Below, piece after piece: positions 32,900 to 46,695 of a DNA stretch of 64,000 bases. The stretch comes from Dyella flagellata (GTDB lineage Bacteria > Pseudomonadota > Gammaproteobacteria > Xanthomonadales > Rhodanobacteraceae): contig NZ_BSOA01000053.1 in the NCBI RefSeq assembly GCF_030160275.1, forward strand, positions 62,001 through 126,000, given 5' to 3'. The notes under the pieces were generated by a model. The model saw nothing but the letters and a program-made list of their open reading frames with translations, ran no database searches and was not told where the DNA came from. Within the stretch, counting starts at the first letter, position 1, and the number at the start of each line of letters is the position of its first letter. The position numbers and the translations under genes are program-made.

Positions 32900-34332
32900 G
32901 GCGCGTCTTCCTCGACAGCGCGGGCCTGTTCGATTTCACGCCGCAACGCGGCCAGCTTGTTCGCCTTGTCGTCGCGGTAGAACAGGTTGAACGTGTCGAA
33001 CGGAATGAGGCGGCCATCCGGCTGGGCGATGTGCACGCAGGACTTCTTCACCGCGCGCAGGTCGAAGCCGTGTGCGTCGATGAACTGCATGATCAGCACG
33101 CGGAACACATTGCGATAGGAGAGTTCGGCCGGCGCCTGCACCTGCGGCAGGCAGCACAGCAGGTCCGACAGGGAGCAGGCTTGCGATTCGGGCGAATGGT
33201 TGGTGGCGAACAGCTCGAATACGTGGGCGCGCAGCTCTTCATCGCGCTCGACCACGATGGTGTTGCGCCCCTTGCTGACCAGGGTTTCGGGCGAGACGAA
33301 GCGCGTCAACGGCAGTACCTGTTCGCCAAGCTTCAAAGCATAGGCCATGGCCAGGCAATCGGGATTGCAAGGCACGGGAATCAGGTCGTCGGGGCGAAAG
33401 ACCGTGCTTTGTTCGAGGATGCGGCGACGCACTTCGCTCAAGGTGAGGCGATCGCGTTCGGGGTCATAGCCTTCCAGGCGGCCAGCGGCTTGGATCGGCT
33501 GGAAGGTGACGCCGCGCACGCAAGGTTGGGTGAGGGCGAATTCGATGATCGAGCCCAGCTCTTCGTCGTTGAGCCCTTTCTTGACGGTGACCACCAGGGT
33601 GGTGGAGATGTCGTGGCGGTTGAGGTTTTCCAGCGCCTGCAGGCGTATGTCGCGCAACTTCGCACCGCGCAAGTCCTTGTGTACTTCGTCGCGCAGCGAA
33701 TCGAATTGCAGATACAGCTCGAAGCCGGGCTGGTAGTCGGCAAGCCTTGCTGCAAAATCAGCTTCGCGGGCGATGCGCAGGCCATTGGTGTTGACCATCA
33801 GGTGGCGGATCGGGCGTTGCCGGGCAGCGTCGAGAATGGCGAAGAAATCCGGGTGCAGGGTGGGCTCGCCGCCGGAAATCTGCACTACGTCGGGCTCGCC
33901 TTCATTGGCGACGACGGCATCGAGCATGCGCTCGATGGTGGCCAGGTCACGGTAGCCTGGACGATGCGGGCCGCTTTCCGCGTAGCAGATCGGGCAACGC
34001 AGATTGCAGTGATCGGTGATTTCCACCAGGGTCAGGCAGGAGTGCTGCATGTGCTCCGGACACAGGCCGCAGTCGTACGGGCAGCCGAAATGCTGTGGCG
34101 TGTTGAATTGCCGAGGCAGTTCCGGCGGCTTGATGTACACCTCGCGGCATTGGCGGTAATACGCCGCATCGTCGGCGATCAGCACGCGTTCGCGGCCGTG
34201 ATGCGGGCACCACTTTTCGAGGTAGACGCGTTCGTCCTTGATCAGGATTTTCGCTTCGACGCGGCGCAGGCAGGTGCTGCAGACGGATACGGCGCTGTCG
34301 TAGAACAGATATGGCCTTACCTTGGCTCCCAT
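32896..34332 (-). CDS. Radical SAM protein, tetraether-lipid-synthase-like
   Basis: A 478-aa protein. An N-terminal zinc/iron-binding segment (CSTC near residue 18, CPHH, CREV) leads to GCPYDCGLCPEHMQHSC and then the CX3CX2C motif CNLRCPIC at 109-116, SGGEPTLHPDF and a typical TIM-barrel end. Extra Cys near the start plus the CGLCPEH pattern are shared, as far as I remember, with Tes/MJ0619-type enzymes that couple lipid tails. Start 34332 follows AAGGGGAA. It overlaps the Lgt-like gene by 16 bases. Lipid coupling is inference; the substrate is unknown. Confidence 0.75.
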   Translation of the reverse strand: MGAKVRPYLFYDSAVSVCSTCLRRVEAKILIKDERVYLEKWCPHHGRERVLIADDAAYYRQCREVYIKPPELPRQFNTPQHFGCPYDCGLCPEHMQHSCLTLVEITDHCNLRCPICYAESGPHRPGYRDLATIERMLDAVVANEGEPDVVQISGGEPTLHPDFFAILDAARQRPIRHLMVNTNGLRIAREADFAARLADYQPGFELYLQFDSLRDEVHKDLRGAKLRDIRLQALENLNRHDISTTLVVTVKKGLNDEELGSIIEFALTQPCVRGVTFQPIQAAGRLEGYDPERDRLTLSEVRRRILEQSTVFRPDDLIPVPCNPDCLAMAYALKLGEQVLPLTRFVSPETLVSKGRNTIVVERDEELRAHVFELFATNHSPESQACSLSDLLCCLPQVQAPAELSYRNVFRVLIMQFIDAHGFDLRAVKKSCVHIAQPDGRLIPFDTFNLFYRDDKANKLAALRREIEQARAVEEDAP

Positions 34333-35066
34333 GCGCTGCGGTTCCCCTTGAACAATATTTGCGCGATCCGTGGAAGGTCCCGATGGTAGTAGAGCAAACC
34401 GGCGATGCAAAGCCACTGCAGGCCGGACATATGCCCCGGGTAGGCGTAGAACAGCGGCTTGATGAATTCCACCAGCAGGCGGAACAGGAGATAGCCGATC
34501 ATGAAGGCGCGGAAGCGATCGCCCGGCGCCAACTCATGGCGGCGCAGGTGGATCCAGGCGTATTGGGCAAGCAAAAACAGGATTTCGTAGATTTGCGTGG
34601 GATGGCGCGCAATGCCGTCGCCGAAATCCACGCCCCAGGGCAGCGAAGTGGCGTTGCCGTAGGTATGGTCCTGCAATCCGGCCAGGTAGCAGCCAACGCG
34701 GCCTATGCACATGCCTACCGTAAGCGGCAGCACAAATGCATCACCGGTGGATTGCTGGATGCCGGCGATCTTCTTGCACAGCTCCACGCCCAACAAACCG
34801 CCGAGCAATGCGCCGATGATGGATTTGCCCAGCAGCAGGTTGCGCAGGTCGGGGAAGTTCGCAAACGCGGTGAGCGGATCGTCCAGCCAGTAGGAAAGCT
34901 TGGCGCCTAGCGCCGCACCGACGATGGCGCTGACGGCAATCCATGCCACTTCGTCCTTGTGCTTGAATGCGCCGGGCGCAAGGCGCTGGCGGGTCCATAA
35001 AAAAGTGCGAAAGCCGACCGCATAGGCCAGCGTCTCGCAGACGGTGTGAATTGCGACGGGCGTCAT
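34317..35066 (-). CDS. Lgt-like membrane protein (prolipoprotein diacylglyceryl transferase family)
   Basis: A 249-aa protein with about seven hydrophobic segments. It has the family motifs GRVGCYLAGLQDHTYG (Lgt has GRxGNFxN) and RHPTQIYE (Lgt has RHPSQLYE). The catalytic His position of canonical Lgt (SFHGG) reads SIIGALLGG here, so the residue is absent. That argues for a paralog with a different lipid-transfer reaction, not a second lipoprotein acylator. It overlaps the radical SAM gene; start 35066 is chosen over a TTG at 35102. Confidence 0.82.
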   Translation of the reverse strand: MTPVAIHTVCETLAYAVGFRTFLWTRQRLAPGAFKHKDEVAWIAVSAIVGAALGAKLSYWLDDPLTAFANFPDLRNLLLGKSIIGALLGGLLGVELCKKIAGIQQSTGDAFVLPLTVGMCIGRVGCYLAGLQDHTYGNATSLPWGVDFGDGIARHPTQIYEILFLLAQYAWIHLRRHELAPGDRFRAFMIGYLLFRLLVEFIKPLFYAYPGHMSGLQWLCIAGLLYYHRDLPRIAQILFKGNRSAWEPR

Positions 35067-35105
35067 GGACGCAAGCAGGATGCACGCGCCGGACCGGCGC
35101 AAGCT

Positions 35106-35804
35106 TCAGTCCGGGTGCGCCGCATTACGATCGCGCCCTGCGCCGAGTTTGCGATCCAGCACGCCGAACAGCTTCTTGAACGCACGGGCGAACTTGCCGC
35201 GCTTGGTCTTGCGCAGTTTTTCCTGCTCGCTGGTCAGCCAGGCCACCTGGATCACGCGGCGCTCGCCTTCGTAAGGCAGGTGTCCATGGAAGGAATTGTC
35301 GCAACGCTTGAAGACCGCGAATTCGCCATACAGCGGCTTGAGTTCGGGCGCGACCAGGTCGTCGATGTTGTCGACACGATGGAGGAAACGCAGGCAGCCG
35401 TCGCTGGTGTCTGGCCACTGCGTATTGAGGTAGAGCAGGGCTGTGGCGACCTTCGAGCGGCTGTCGGTGTGGATGGTACCGTGGCGCTTGTTCAGCGCCC
35501 GGCAGAGGGTTACCAGGGCGGGGTATTGGCCCAGGTTGTCGATGCCCAGATAACGGCCGATCGCGCTGGCGAACTGGGGCGTGGTCAATTGCTCGACCAG
35601 CGCATTGACCGAGGGGCCGCAGTCGGCCGGGTCATAGGGGAAGAAACCCGCGCTGCTGTACTTGGGAAAATCCCGCTCCAGCTCGCTGCGCGATTCATCC
35701 GGCAGCTGGCCATGGGCGATCAGGAAGGGGAAGGGATGCTGGCGCACATCCGTGTCCGGGCGATCGAGCCGGGCTGGGTCCAGCAGTAGGGCGGTCGCAT
35801 TCAT
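35106..35804 (-). CDS. 2OG-Fe(II) oxygenase family protein
   Basis: A 232-aa protein. The HxD metal motif is HTDSR, the distal His is in NSFHGHLPYEGERR, and Arg in the same stretch would bind 2-oxoglutarate. Such enzymes hydroxylate proteins or small molecules. It lies first in the minus-strand group, 40 bases ahead of the Lgt-like gene, and is divergent from carA. ATG at 35804 (MNATALLL) is preferred to a start at 35819. Confidence 0.85.
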   Translation of the reverse strand: MNATALLLDPARLDRPDTDVRQHPFPFLIAHGQLPDESRSELERDFPKYSSAGFFPYDPADCGPSVNALVEQLTTPQFASAIGRYLGIDNLGQYPALVTLCRALNKRHGTIHTDSRSKVATALLYLNTQWPDTSDGCLRFLHRVDNIDDLVAPELKPLYGEFAVFKRCDNSFHGHLPYEGERRVIQVAWLTSEQEKLRKTKRGKFARAFKKLFGVLDRKLGAGRDRNAAHPD

Positions 35805-35961
35805 CGAACTTCGTAGCATTCCTGGCTAAGTGCCGGTCCAGTCTAGCGCGAGCGCATGGCCGGTGCGTCATATGACCATCACACCTACGGGAGTTCATTC
35901 GGGTGGACAGCAAGGCGCTCGAAGCCTATCATTTCAACCCGCCCGAGACTTTCCTTCACTT

Positions 35962-36000
35962 AAGGTCCACAAGCCTGCTTCGATGCGGCTTGCGGACCTT
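35962..36000 (+). promoter_or_regulatory. Hairpin in the carA leader
   Basis: AAGGTCCACAAGCC and GGCTTGCGGACCTT pair over 14 positions with a single mismatch, loop TGCTTCGATGC, 27 bases before the carA start. No T tract follows, so it is not a terminator. Leader hairpins are used for translational or pyrimidine control; this one is unassigned. Confidence 0.6.
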
Positions 36001-36026
36001 GCTGTACCTAAAAGGCGGCCCCCTCC

Positions 36027-37154
36027 ATGCCTCATCCCGCTCTGCTTGCCCTCGAAGACGGCAGCGTATTCCACGGCCACTCCGTAGGTGCGACTGGCGA
36101 AACCGTCGGCGAAGTGGTCTTCAACACCGCGATGACGGGCTATCAGGAGATCCTCACCGATCCCTCCTATGCCCGCCAGATCGTGACCCTTACTTACCCG
36201 CACATCGGCAACACCGGCTGCAACGCGGTGGATGCCGAATCCGACAAGGTGCATACCGCCGGCTTGATCGTGCGCGACGTGCCGCGCCGGGCCAGCAACT
36301 GGCGCAGCACCGAGAGCCTGCCCGACTATCTTCAGCGGCATGGCATCGTCGCCATCGCCGGCATCGATACGCGCCGGCTTACGCGCATTCTGCGCGACAA
36401 GGGCGCGCTGAGCGGCTGCCTGGTAGCGGGTGAATCGATCGACGCCGATGCGGCGCTGGCCAAGGCGCGGGCATTCCCCGGCCTGAACGGCATGGACCTG
36501 GCCAAGGTGGTCAGCACAACCAAGCCCTACAACTGGAACGAGGGCGTGTATGACCTCGACCGCACCGTGTTCCATGAAACGGACAAGCGCTTCAACGTAG
36601 TGGCCTACGACTACGGCGTGAAGCACAACATTCTGCGCCTGCTGGCCGAGCGCGGCTGCGAGATCACGGTGGTGCCGGCGCAAACGCCCGCCGCCGAAGT
36701 GCTGGCGATGGAGCCCGATGGTGTGTTCCTCTCCAACGGTCCCGGTGACCCGGCCGCCTGCGATTACGCTATCGCCGCCACGCGCGAATTCCTCGCCGCG
36801 GAAATTCCGCTGTTCGGCATCTGCCTGGGGCACCAGATCATGGGCGCCGCCCTGGGCGCGAAAACCCTGAAGATGAAGTTCGGCCATCACGGCGCGAACC
36901 ATCCGGTGAAGGATCACGACGACGGCCGCGTGCTGATCACTTCGCAGAACCACGGTTTTGCGGTAGATGCGTCCACGCTGCCTTCCAACGTGCGCATCAC
37001 GCATACGTCGCTGTTCGACGGGTCGCTGCAAGGTTTCGCGCTGACCGATCGCCCCGCGTTCTGTTTCCAAGGCCATCCCGAGGCGAGCCCAGGCCCGCAC
37101 GATATCGGCTATCTGTTCGATCGTTTCGCCAAGCTGATGCTGGAGGCCCGCTGA
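36027..37154 (+). CDS. carA: Carbamoyl-phosphate synthase small subunit
   Basis: A 375-aa glutamine amidotransferase subunit. The nucleophile Cys is in [16 protein letters not shown], and His/Glu in [12 protein letters not shown]. It supplies ammonia from glutamine to CarB for arginine and pyrimidine synthesis. carB starts one base after its stop. Confidence 0.98.
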   Translation: MPHPALLALEDGSVFHGHSVGATGETVGEVVFNTAMTGYQEILTDPSYARQIVTLTYPHIGNTGCNAVDAESDKVHTAGLIVRDVPRRASNWRSTESLPDYLQRHGIVAIAGIDTRRLTRILRDKGALSGCLVAGESIDADAALAKARAFPGLNGMDLAKVVSTTKPYNWNEGVYDLDRTVFHETDKRFNVVAYDYGVKHNILRLLAERGCEITVVPAQTPAAEVLAMEPDGVFLSNGPGDPAACDYAIAATREFLAAEIPLFGICLGHQIMGAALGAKTLKMKFGHHGANHPVKDHDDGRVLITSQNHGFAVDASTLPSNVRITHTSLFDGSLQGFALTDRPAFCFQGHPEASPGPHDIGYLFDRFAKLMLEAR

Positions 37155-37155
37155 G

Positions 37156-40379
<3,224 letters not shown>

Positions 40380-40383
<4 letters not shown>

Positions 40384-40856
40384 GTCGCCCACCCATCACC
40401 AAGACCGGTTCGGAGCGCTTGCGCACCGAGCTGGAACGCCTGAAGTCGGTCGAGCGTCCCAAGATCATTGCGGCCATTGCCGAAGCGCGCGCACACGGCG
40501 ACCTGAAGGAAAACGCCGAATATCACGCCGCGCGCGAGCAGCAGAGTTTCATCGAAGGCCGCATCAAGGAACTGGAAGCGGCGCTGTCCAATGCCGAAGT
40601 GATTGACGTGTCACGCCTGAGTGCCGGCAGCAAGATCGTGTTCGGCGCAATCGTTGAGCTGGAAGACGAAGATAGCGGCGAAGCGGTGAAGTATCAGATC
40701 GTCGGCGACCTGGAAGCGGACATCAAGCAGGCCCTGATCGCGGTGTCTTCGCCGATTGCCCGTGCGCTGATCGGCAAGAGCGAGGGCGACAGTTTCGAGT
40801 TCAGGGCGCCCAACGGCGTGAAGCGTTACGAGATCACCGGCGTCAGCTACGAGTGA
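40380..40856 (+). CDS. greA: Transcription elongation factor GreA
   Basis: A 158-aa protein: coiled-coil finger [20 protein letters not shown] with the acidic tip [15 protein letters not shown], then the C-terminal FKBP-like domain. It stimulates transcript cleavage by stalled RNA polymerase. It is translationally coupled to carB by an ATGA overlap. Confidence 0.98.
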
Positions 40857-40860
40857 TGTC

Positions 40861-40926
40861 TAGGCTGGGATGACAATCCCAGCTTTCCACGCGACATGCC
40901 GATGCTGGGATTGTCATCCCAGCCTA
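40861..40926. repeat. GTAG-type REP pair (copy 5)
   Basis: Two inverted units with an 18-base spacer, 4 bases after the greA stop. The first G of the 5' GTAG is missing (CTAG). Confidence 0.9.
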
Positions 40927-40953
40927 CGCGCTCCGGGACAACCCGCAGGCAAT

Positions 40954-40982
40954 AAAAAAAGCCGCTTCGCAGCGGCTTTTTT
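40954..40982. terminator. Bidirectional terminator between greA and rpmJ
   Basis: AAAAAAAGCCGCT, loop TCGC, AGCGGCTTTTTT, with A and T runs on both sides. It ends greA rightward and the L36 gene leftward. Confidence 0.9.
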
Positions 40983-41005
40983 ATTGTGCATTGGCGATCA
41001 AGCAA

Positions 41006-41131
41006 TCAACGCTGACGCGCTTTGAAACGCGGGTTGCTCTTGCAGATCACGAACACTTTGCCGCGACGGCGCACAACCTTGCAGTCACGGTGCCGCGCCT
41101 TGGCGGACTTCAAAGAGGAAAGCACCTTCAC
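41006..41131 (-). CDS. ykgO: 50S ribosomal protein L36, YkgO-type
   Basis: A 41-aa basic protein, [16 protein letters not shown] then [19 protein letters not shown], that is the long L36 form. It has only C17 and C31, lacking the four-ligand zinc set (CxxC ... C ... H) of standard RpmJ, so it is the zinc-independent variant typical of xanthomonads and of zinc-limitation paralogs. GTG at 41131 with AGGAG upstream. Whether a second, zinc-type rpmJ exists cannot be seen here. Confidence 0.92.
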   Translation of the reverse strand: MKVLSSLKSAKARHRDCKVVRRRGKVFVICKSNPRFKARQR

Positions 41132-41194
41132 GGCAGGCTCCTGGGACGAAGTGGATCAAAGTAAGCGCGCAAGTATAACGATTTGAATCACTTA

Positions 41195-42106
41195 TCACAA
41201 GCCCAGGGCCGCCTTGGCTTCGGCGACGGTGTCCAGGAACTGCAGTACGACCGGCGAAGGGTTTTCGGCATGGCTGGCCACGGCCAGCAGCAGATAGGCA
41301 TCCGGGTCGGCCAGCTTTACGTAGTTTACCCCGGGGATCTTCACCACCTCCATGCTGGCCGGCACCAGGGCCAGGCCGATGCCGGCGGCGACCAGGGCCA
41401 GCAGCCCGTTGATCTGCTGAGCATGCTGCCGGATTACCGGGTGGAAGCCGGAGCGGGCGGCCAGGCGCACCAGCCGGTCGTACAGCGTGGCGGCCAGTTC
41501 GCGCGGCTGGACCACGAAGGGCTCGCCAGCCACCTCGATCAGTTCCACGCTTTGCCGCCCGGCCAGGCGATGTCCCTCGGGCAGGGCGAGCAGCAGGGGC
41601 TCGCGATCGATCACATCCAGCCGCAGCGCGCGCGCGTCGTCCTCGTGCAAGGGGACGTCGCGTACGAAGCCCACGTCCAGCTGCCCTGCGCGTATGGCCG
41701 AGAACTGCGGTTCGGTGTACATCTCGCTTAGCCATACGCGCACGTTGGGCGCGTTCTGGCCGAGCCTCAGCAGCGTCTGGGGCAGGGCGGGATGGAAGGA
41801 TACCGATACGGTGTAGGCCAGCTTCAGATGGCCGCTGAAGCCCGCTGCGGCCTCCGCCACCTGAATACGGGCTTCCTCGGCCATGGCCAGGATATGCCGC
41901 GCCTGCTCAAGGAACAGCCGGCCCGGCGGGGTTAGGGCGACGTTGCGTTTGTCGCGTTCCAGCAGGCGCACCCCAAGTTCCTGCTCAAGCGCTTGAATCT
42001 GCTGGGAAAGTGGTGGCTGGGAAAGATGCAGGCGCTGGGCTGCGCGAGTAAAGCTCAGCTCCTCGGCGACCGCGATGAAGTAGCGCAGTTGGCGAAAATC
42101 AAACAT
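41195..42106 (-). CDS. LysR-family regulator (BenM/CatR-like)
   Basis: A 303-aa protein. Its HTH is LRYFIAVAEELSFTRAAQRL with LSQPPLSQQIQALEQELGV, and its effector domain begins KLAYTVSVSFHPALP. The style is that of regulators of aromatic catabolism, but no target gene is adjacent: the gap upstream to the toxin gene has no opposite-strand gene. The target is unknown. Confidence 0.9.
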   Translation of the reverse strand: MFDFRQLRYFIAVAEELSFTRAAQRLHLSQPPLSQQIQALEQELGVRLLERDKRNVALTPPGRLFLEQARHILAMAEEARIQVAEAAAGFSGHLKLAYTVSVSFHPALPQTLLRLGQNAPNVRVWLSEMYTEPQFSAIRAGQLDVGFVRDVPLHEDDARALRLDVIDREPLLLALPEGHRLAGRQSVELIEVAGEPFVVQPRELAATLYDRLVRLAARSGFHPVIRQHAQQINGLLALVAAGIGLALVPASMEVVKIPGVNYVKLADPDAYLLLAVASHAENPSPVVLQFLDTVAEAKAALGL

Positions 42107-42406
42107 ATATGACTTTCGAATAAGTAGGGGTCTAAATATATATTTGATTCTGTATCGCGTCGATCATAATATTCTCTCCGTCGCGCCACTGACCCCTCCC
42201 CCCCGAGTGGCGTTGACCCTCGCCCCGCAGCGACGCTACCCCCCGCGGTATTTCGGTCTCCCTCCCCAGAGCCACTACCGACGCGTCGCTAGCGGGGCGC
42301 TTCCTTTCTCTTCCCCTCGCGATATCGCATGCATGCCCGGCGTAGTCCATGGCGCTTGAGTTCATGCGTGAACTCAGCGGACGCCAGGCATGCCTTGAGA
42401 GAGCGT
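42107..42406. other. 300-bp gap upstream of a LysR gene
   Basis: No gene is supported. It contains an AT-rich stretch at 42110-42180 suitable for a promoter of the LysR gene, a long pyrimidine-rich tract (42185-42320) and a perfect hairpin GAGTTCA-TGCG-TGAACTC at 42358-42375 just downstream of the PIN toxin gene, probably its terminator. Confidence 0.5.
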
Positions 42407-42802
42407 CTACCAGATGGTCTTTACGTGCGGATAGTTGCGGATCTTTTCATCGCGAGTCACGAGTGAAACTGCCAGTTTGCGTGCTGTCGCCACTATCATG
42501 CGATCAGCCGGATCGTTGTGAAATTCACCGGGCAATTGCACCGACTTCAGGCCCACTTCGATGTCCACCGGCATGAAACGAACCGCCTCGATTTGCGCCA
42601 CCGTGGCTAGCCAACTTTCGACATCCATCGATAGCACCAGCCTTTCACGCTGTACGAGCATGGCGATTTCCCATGCCGAGATGGCCGAAATGACAATCTG
42701 ACCGCCATCCAGCTCATGTTCGATGGCTTTGCTCGCGTTCGCGCTCAGAGCCGTATCACCGTTCGCCCACCACACCAGCGCATGGGTATCGAGGACGATC
42801 AC
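42407..42802 (-). CDS. vapC: PIN-domain (VapC-type) toxin
   Basis: A 131-aa PIN nuclease: catalytic acids in VLDTHALVWW, SAWEIAMLV, NDPADRMIVATA and VTRDEKI. VapC-type toxins cleave tRNA or rRNA. GTG at 42802 overlaps the antitoxin stop (GTGA) by 4 bases. All expected acidic residues are present, so it is probably active. Confidence 0.88.
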   Translation of the reverse strand: MIVLDTHALVWWANGDTALSANASKAIEHELDGGQIVISAISAWEIAMLVQRERLVLSMDVESWLATVAQIEAVRFMPVDIEVGLKSVQLPGEFHNDPADRMIVATARKLAVSLVTRDEKIRNYPHVKTIW

Positions 42803-43038
42803 CGCGCGGCCTCCCACGGCACATCCACGGGCGCCATGGGATCGCTATAGCGGACCACTGATCCGCGCAGCACATCAAGCGGATGGCGTTCACTGCGACG
42901 GTACGGACGCACTTCCAATGCCGGCTTGCCATGATCGGTCACGATCACGCTTTCGCCAGACGCCTCCACGTGCCTGAAGAATTCGAGTGCTCTTGCCTTG
43001 AATTCCGATTTGGAAACCTGGTTGCCTTCCATGATCAT
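42799..43038 (-). CDS. Phd/YefM-type antitoxin of the PIN toxin
   Basis: A 79-aa protein: KSEFKARALEFFRHVEASGE then VIVTDHGKPALEVRPY is the Phd/YefM DNA-binding fold, with a C-terminal toxin-binding tail. A second ATG at 43032 is possible. It precedes the toxin with a GTGA overlap. Confidence 0.87.
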   Translation of the reverse strand: MIMEGNQVSKSEFKARALEFFRHVEASGESVIVTDHGKPALEVRPYRRSERHPLDVLRGSVVRYSDPMAPVDVPWEAAR

Positions 43039-43045
43039 CTCCCAT

Positions 43046-43084
43046 AGTCACATGACCATGGTCATAATTTAATCAAATGTGACT
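43046..43084. promoter_or_regulatory. Operator of the PIN toxin-antitoxin operon
   Basis: A perfect 14-bp palindrome ATGACCATGGTCAT (43052-43065) is flanked by AGTCACAT (43046-43053) and its inverted copy ATGTGACT (43077-43084). It begins 8 bases before the antitoxin start, the expected autoregulatory position. Confidence 0.7.
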
Positions 43085-43143
43085 AGTTAATACAAGTCAT
43101 TTTAAGGGGCGGGTTTTATTTATGGTGCAGGGCGCTCGCAGGC

Positions 43144-43182
43144 TGTGAACCATGGTTGACATATTGTTAACCAGGGTTCACA
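43144..43182. promoter_or_regulatory. Operator of the HigBA-type operon
   Basis: TGTGAACCATGGTT (43144-43157) and AACCAGGGTTCACA (43169-43182) are inverted over 14 bases with one mismatch. TTGACA at 43156-43161 lies inside as a possible -35 box. It is 11 bases before the toxin start. Confidence 0.7.
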
Positions 43183-43192
43183 GTGAGGCCCT

Positions 43193-43489
43193 ATGGTCGA
43201 AATCGTCAAGAGCGCCACGTTCGACCATTGGTTGCATGGCCTGAAGGATCGTCAGGCTCGGGTGCGCATCCAAATGCGTATTGATCGCCTGGCGATTGGC
43301 AAGCCGGGTCAACATCGCAATCTGACGAACGGCATCAGCGAGATGAAGATCGATCATGGTCCCGGCTATAGGGTGTATTACACGATGCGCGGATCGATGC
43401 TCATCCTCTTGCTTTGCGGTGGTGACAAAAGCACGCAACAGGAGGACATCGCCAAGGCCATGCGCATCGCGAACGAATGGGGGACATGA
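43193..43489 (+). CDS. higB: HigB-type (RelE/Gp49-like) toxin
   Basis: A 98-aa toxin of the addiction-module killer family: KSATFDHWLHGLKDRQARVR, then SEMKIDHGPGYRVYYTMRG and LLCGGDKSTQQEDI. Family members are ribosome-dependent mRNA nucleases. The toxin precedes its antitoxin, one base apart, as in higBA. Confidence 0.9.
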   Translation: MVEIVKSATFDHWLHGLKDRQARVRIQMRIDRLAIGKPGQHRNLTNGISEMKIDHGPGYRVYYTMRGSMLILLLCGGDKSTQQEDIAKAMRIANEWGT

Positions 43490-43490
43490 C

Positions 43491-43790
43491 ATGACAGCAA
43501 AGAAAGAACAATTCAGCCGCTACGATTCGGCTGACTATCTCAAAACCGAAGAGGATATTGCCGCCTACCTGGAAGCGTGCTCGGAAGAAAACGATCCGGC
43601 TCTGATGGCTGCCGCTCTGGGTGCCGTGGCGCGAGCGCGAAATATGAGCCAGCTGGCGCGTGAAACCGGGCTTACTCGTGAGGGCTTGTACAAGGCGCTT
43701 TCTGCCGACGGGAATCCTAGTCTGGCCACGGCAATGAAAGTCGCGAAGGCGCTCGGCTATCAACTGCGATTGGTACCGATAGCGCACTGA
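43491..43790 (+). CDS. higA: HigA-type antitoxin
   Basis: A 99-aa protein with an HTH near the C-terminus (MSQLARETGLTREGLYKALS then NPSLATAMKVAKALGYQL), the addiction-module antidote family. It follows the toxin and should bind the palindromic site upstream. A longer in-frame opening upstream lies inside the toxin gene. Confidence 0.9.
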   Translation: MTAKKEQFSRYDSADYLKTEEDIAAYLEACSEENDPALMAAALGAVARARNMSQLARETGLTREGLYKALSADGNPSLATAMKVAKALGYQLRLVPIAH

Positions 43791-43913
43791 TGTAGCCGGG
43801 GTTGCCACTCCAGCCCACTGCTACGAAAACGGTCTAGTATTGCAACGGAGGCGCAGGCGGCATGCTGCGCCTCAGGTCGGTTCTTGGATGTCCATAAACC
43901 CCAGGAGGCTCCC

Positions 43914-44162
43914 ATGTTGCAAATGAGACCAAGCTGCGAGTGTTGCGACAAAGACCTACCGCCTGAAAGCGACGGCGCGTTCATTTGCTCGTTCGAACGC
44001 ACCTTCTGCGAGGATTGCGCCACTTCGGTTCTTGGTGGTGTCTGCCCCAACTGCGGTGGCGAACTTGCCCCGCGTCCCGCGCGGTCGCCGGACTTGCTCG
44101 ACAAGTATCCTGCCTCCACGCAGCGTATCTACAAGCCCCTCGACGGCGTCCAGGCTGTCTAG
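43914..44162 (+). CDS. DUF1272 zinc-finger-like protein
   Basis: An 82-aa protein with the DUF1272 pattern: MRPSCECCDKDLPP, then FICSFERTFCEDCATSVL and GVCPNCGGELAPRP, eight Cys in CxxC-type pairs likely binding zinc. Its role is unknown. Start 43914. Confidence 0.85.
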   Translation: MLQMRPSCECCDKDLPPESDGAFICSFERTFCEDCATSVLGGVCPNCGGELAPRPARSPDLLDKYPASTQRIYKPLDGVQAV

Positions 44163-44217
44163 CCGTGTAGGGCCGGGCCGGGATGACGCGCCCTGGCAAT
44201 GGGGCCGTCATCCCGAC

Positions 44218-46278
<2,061 letters not shown>

Positions 46279-46325
46279 CTATTCGTCCGGGGCGCAAGTG
46301 GTCCCGCCGGGGCAGGGGGCGGGTG

Positions 46326-46634
46326 TCAGTCCAGCAATTGTCGTACCAAATCGACGTAGCGCCCCATGGCTTCGTCCTGCGGCATGCCCTTCAGACGTCC
46401 CCAGGCTTCCTGCTTGGCGGTGCCGATGAAGTCGAAAAAGCTGGTCGGCTGGCAGTCGTGCACGTCACCTTCCAGCGCCTGCTTGTAGAGCGCGTAGAGC
46501 GAGAGCAGCGTGTCGTTGTCAGGCCGTTGCTTGAGTCGTCGCACCTCGGCGGCGGCTTGGTGGAACTGGCGATCGAGTTCGCTGATGGAAGCCGGCGAGT
46601 AGCCGGATACGGTCGATGTGGAACGAGTAAGCAT
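46326..46634 (-). CDS. Acyl-CoA-binding protein
   Basis: A 102-aa ACBP: YALYKQALEGDVHDCQPTSF then AKQEAWGRLKGMPQDEAM is the family core of four helices that bind long-chain acyl-CoA. It is on the same strand as fadH, 86 bases upstream, a sensible link to fatty-acid metabolism. The start is ATG 46634. Confidence 0.92.
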   Translation of the reverse strand: MLTRSTSTVSGYSPASISELDRQFHQAAAEVRRLKQRPDNDTLLSLYALYKQALEGDVHDCQPTSFFDFIGTAKQEAWGRLKGMPQDEAMGRYVDLVRQLLD

Positions 46635-46695
46635 GCGCCTGGCACCCCTGGAAACACGATAAACTAAGCACTTCCCGTGCCATAGAGGTCTGTCC

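Noticed and set aside
35903-36433. A GTG-started open frame across the carA leader
   Set aside because: It overlaps carA in another frame, has no ribosome site and turns into Arg-rich shadow sequence.
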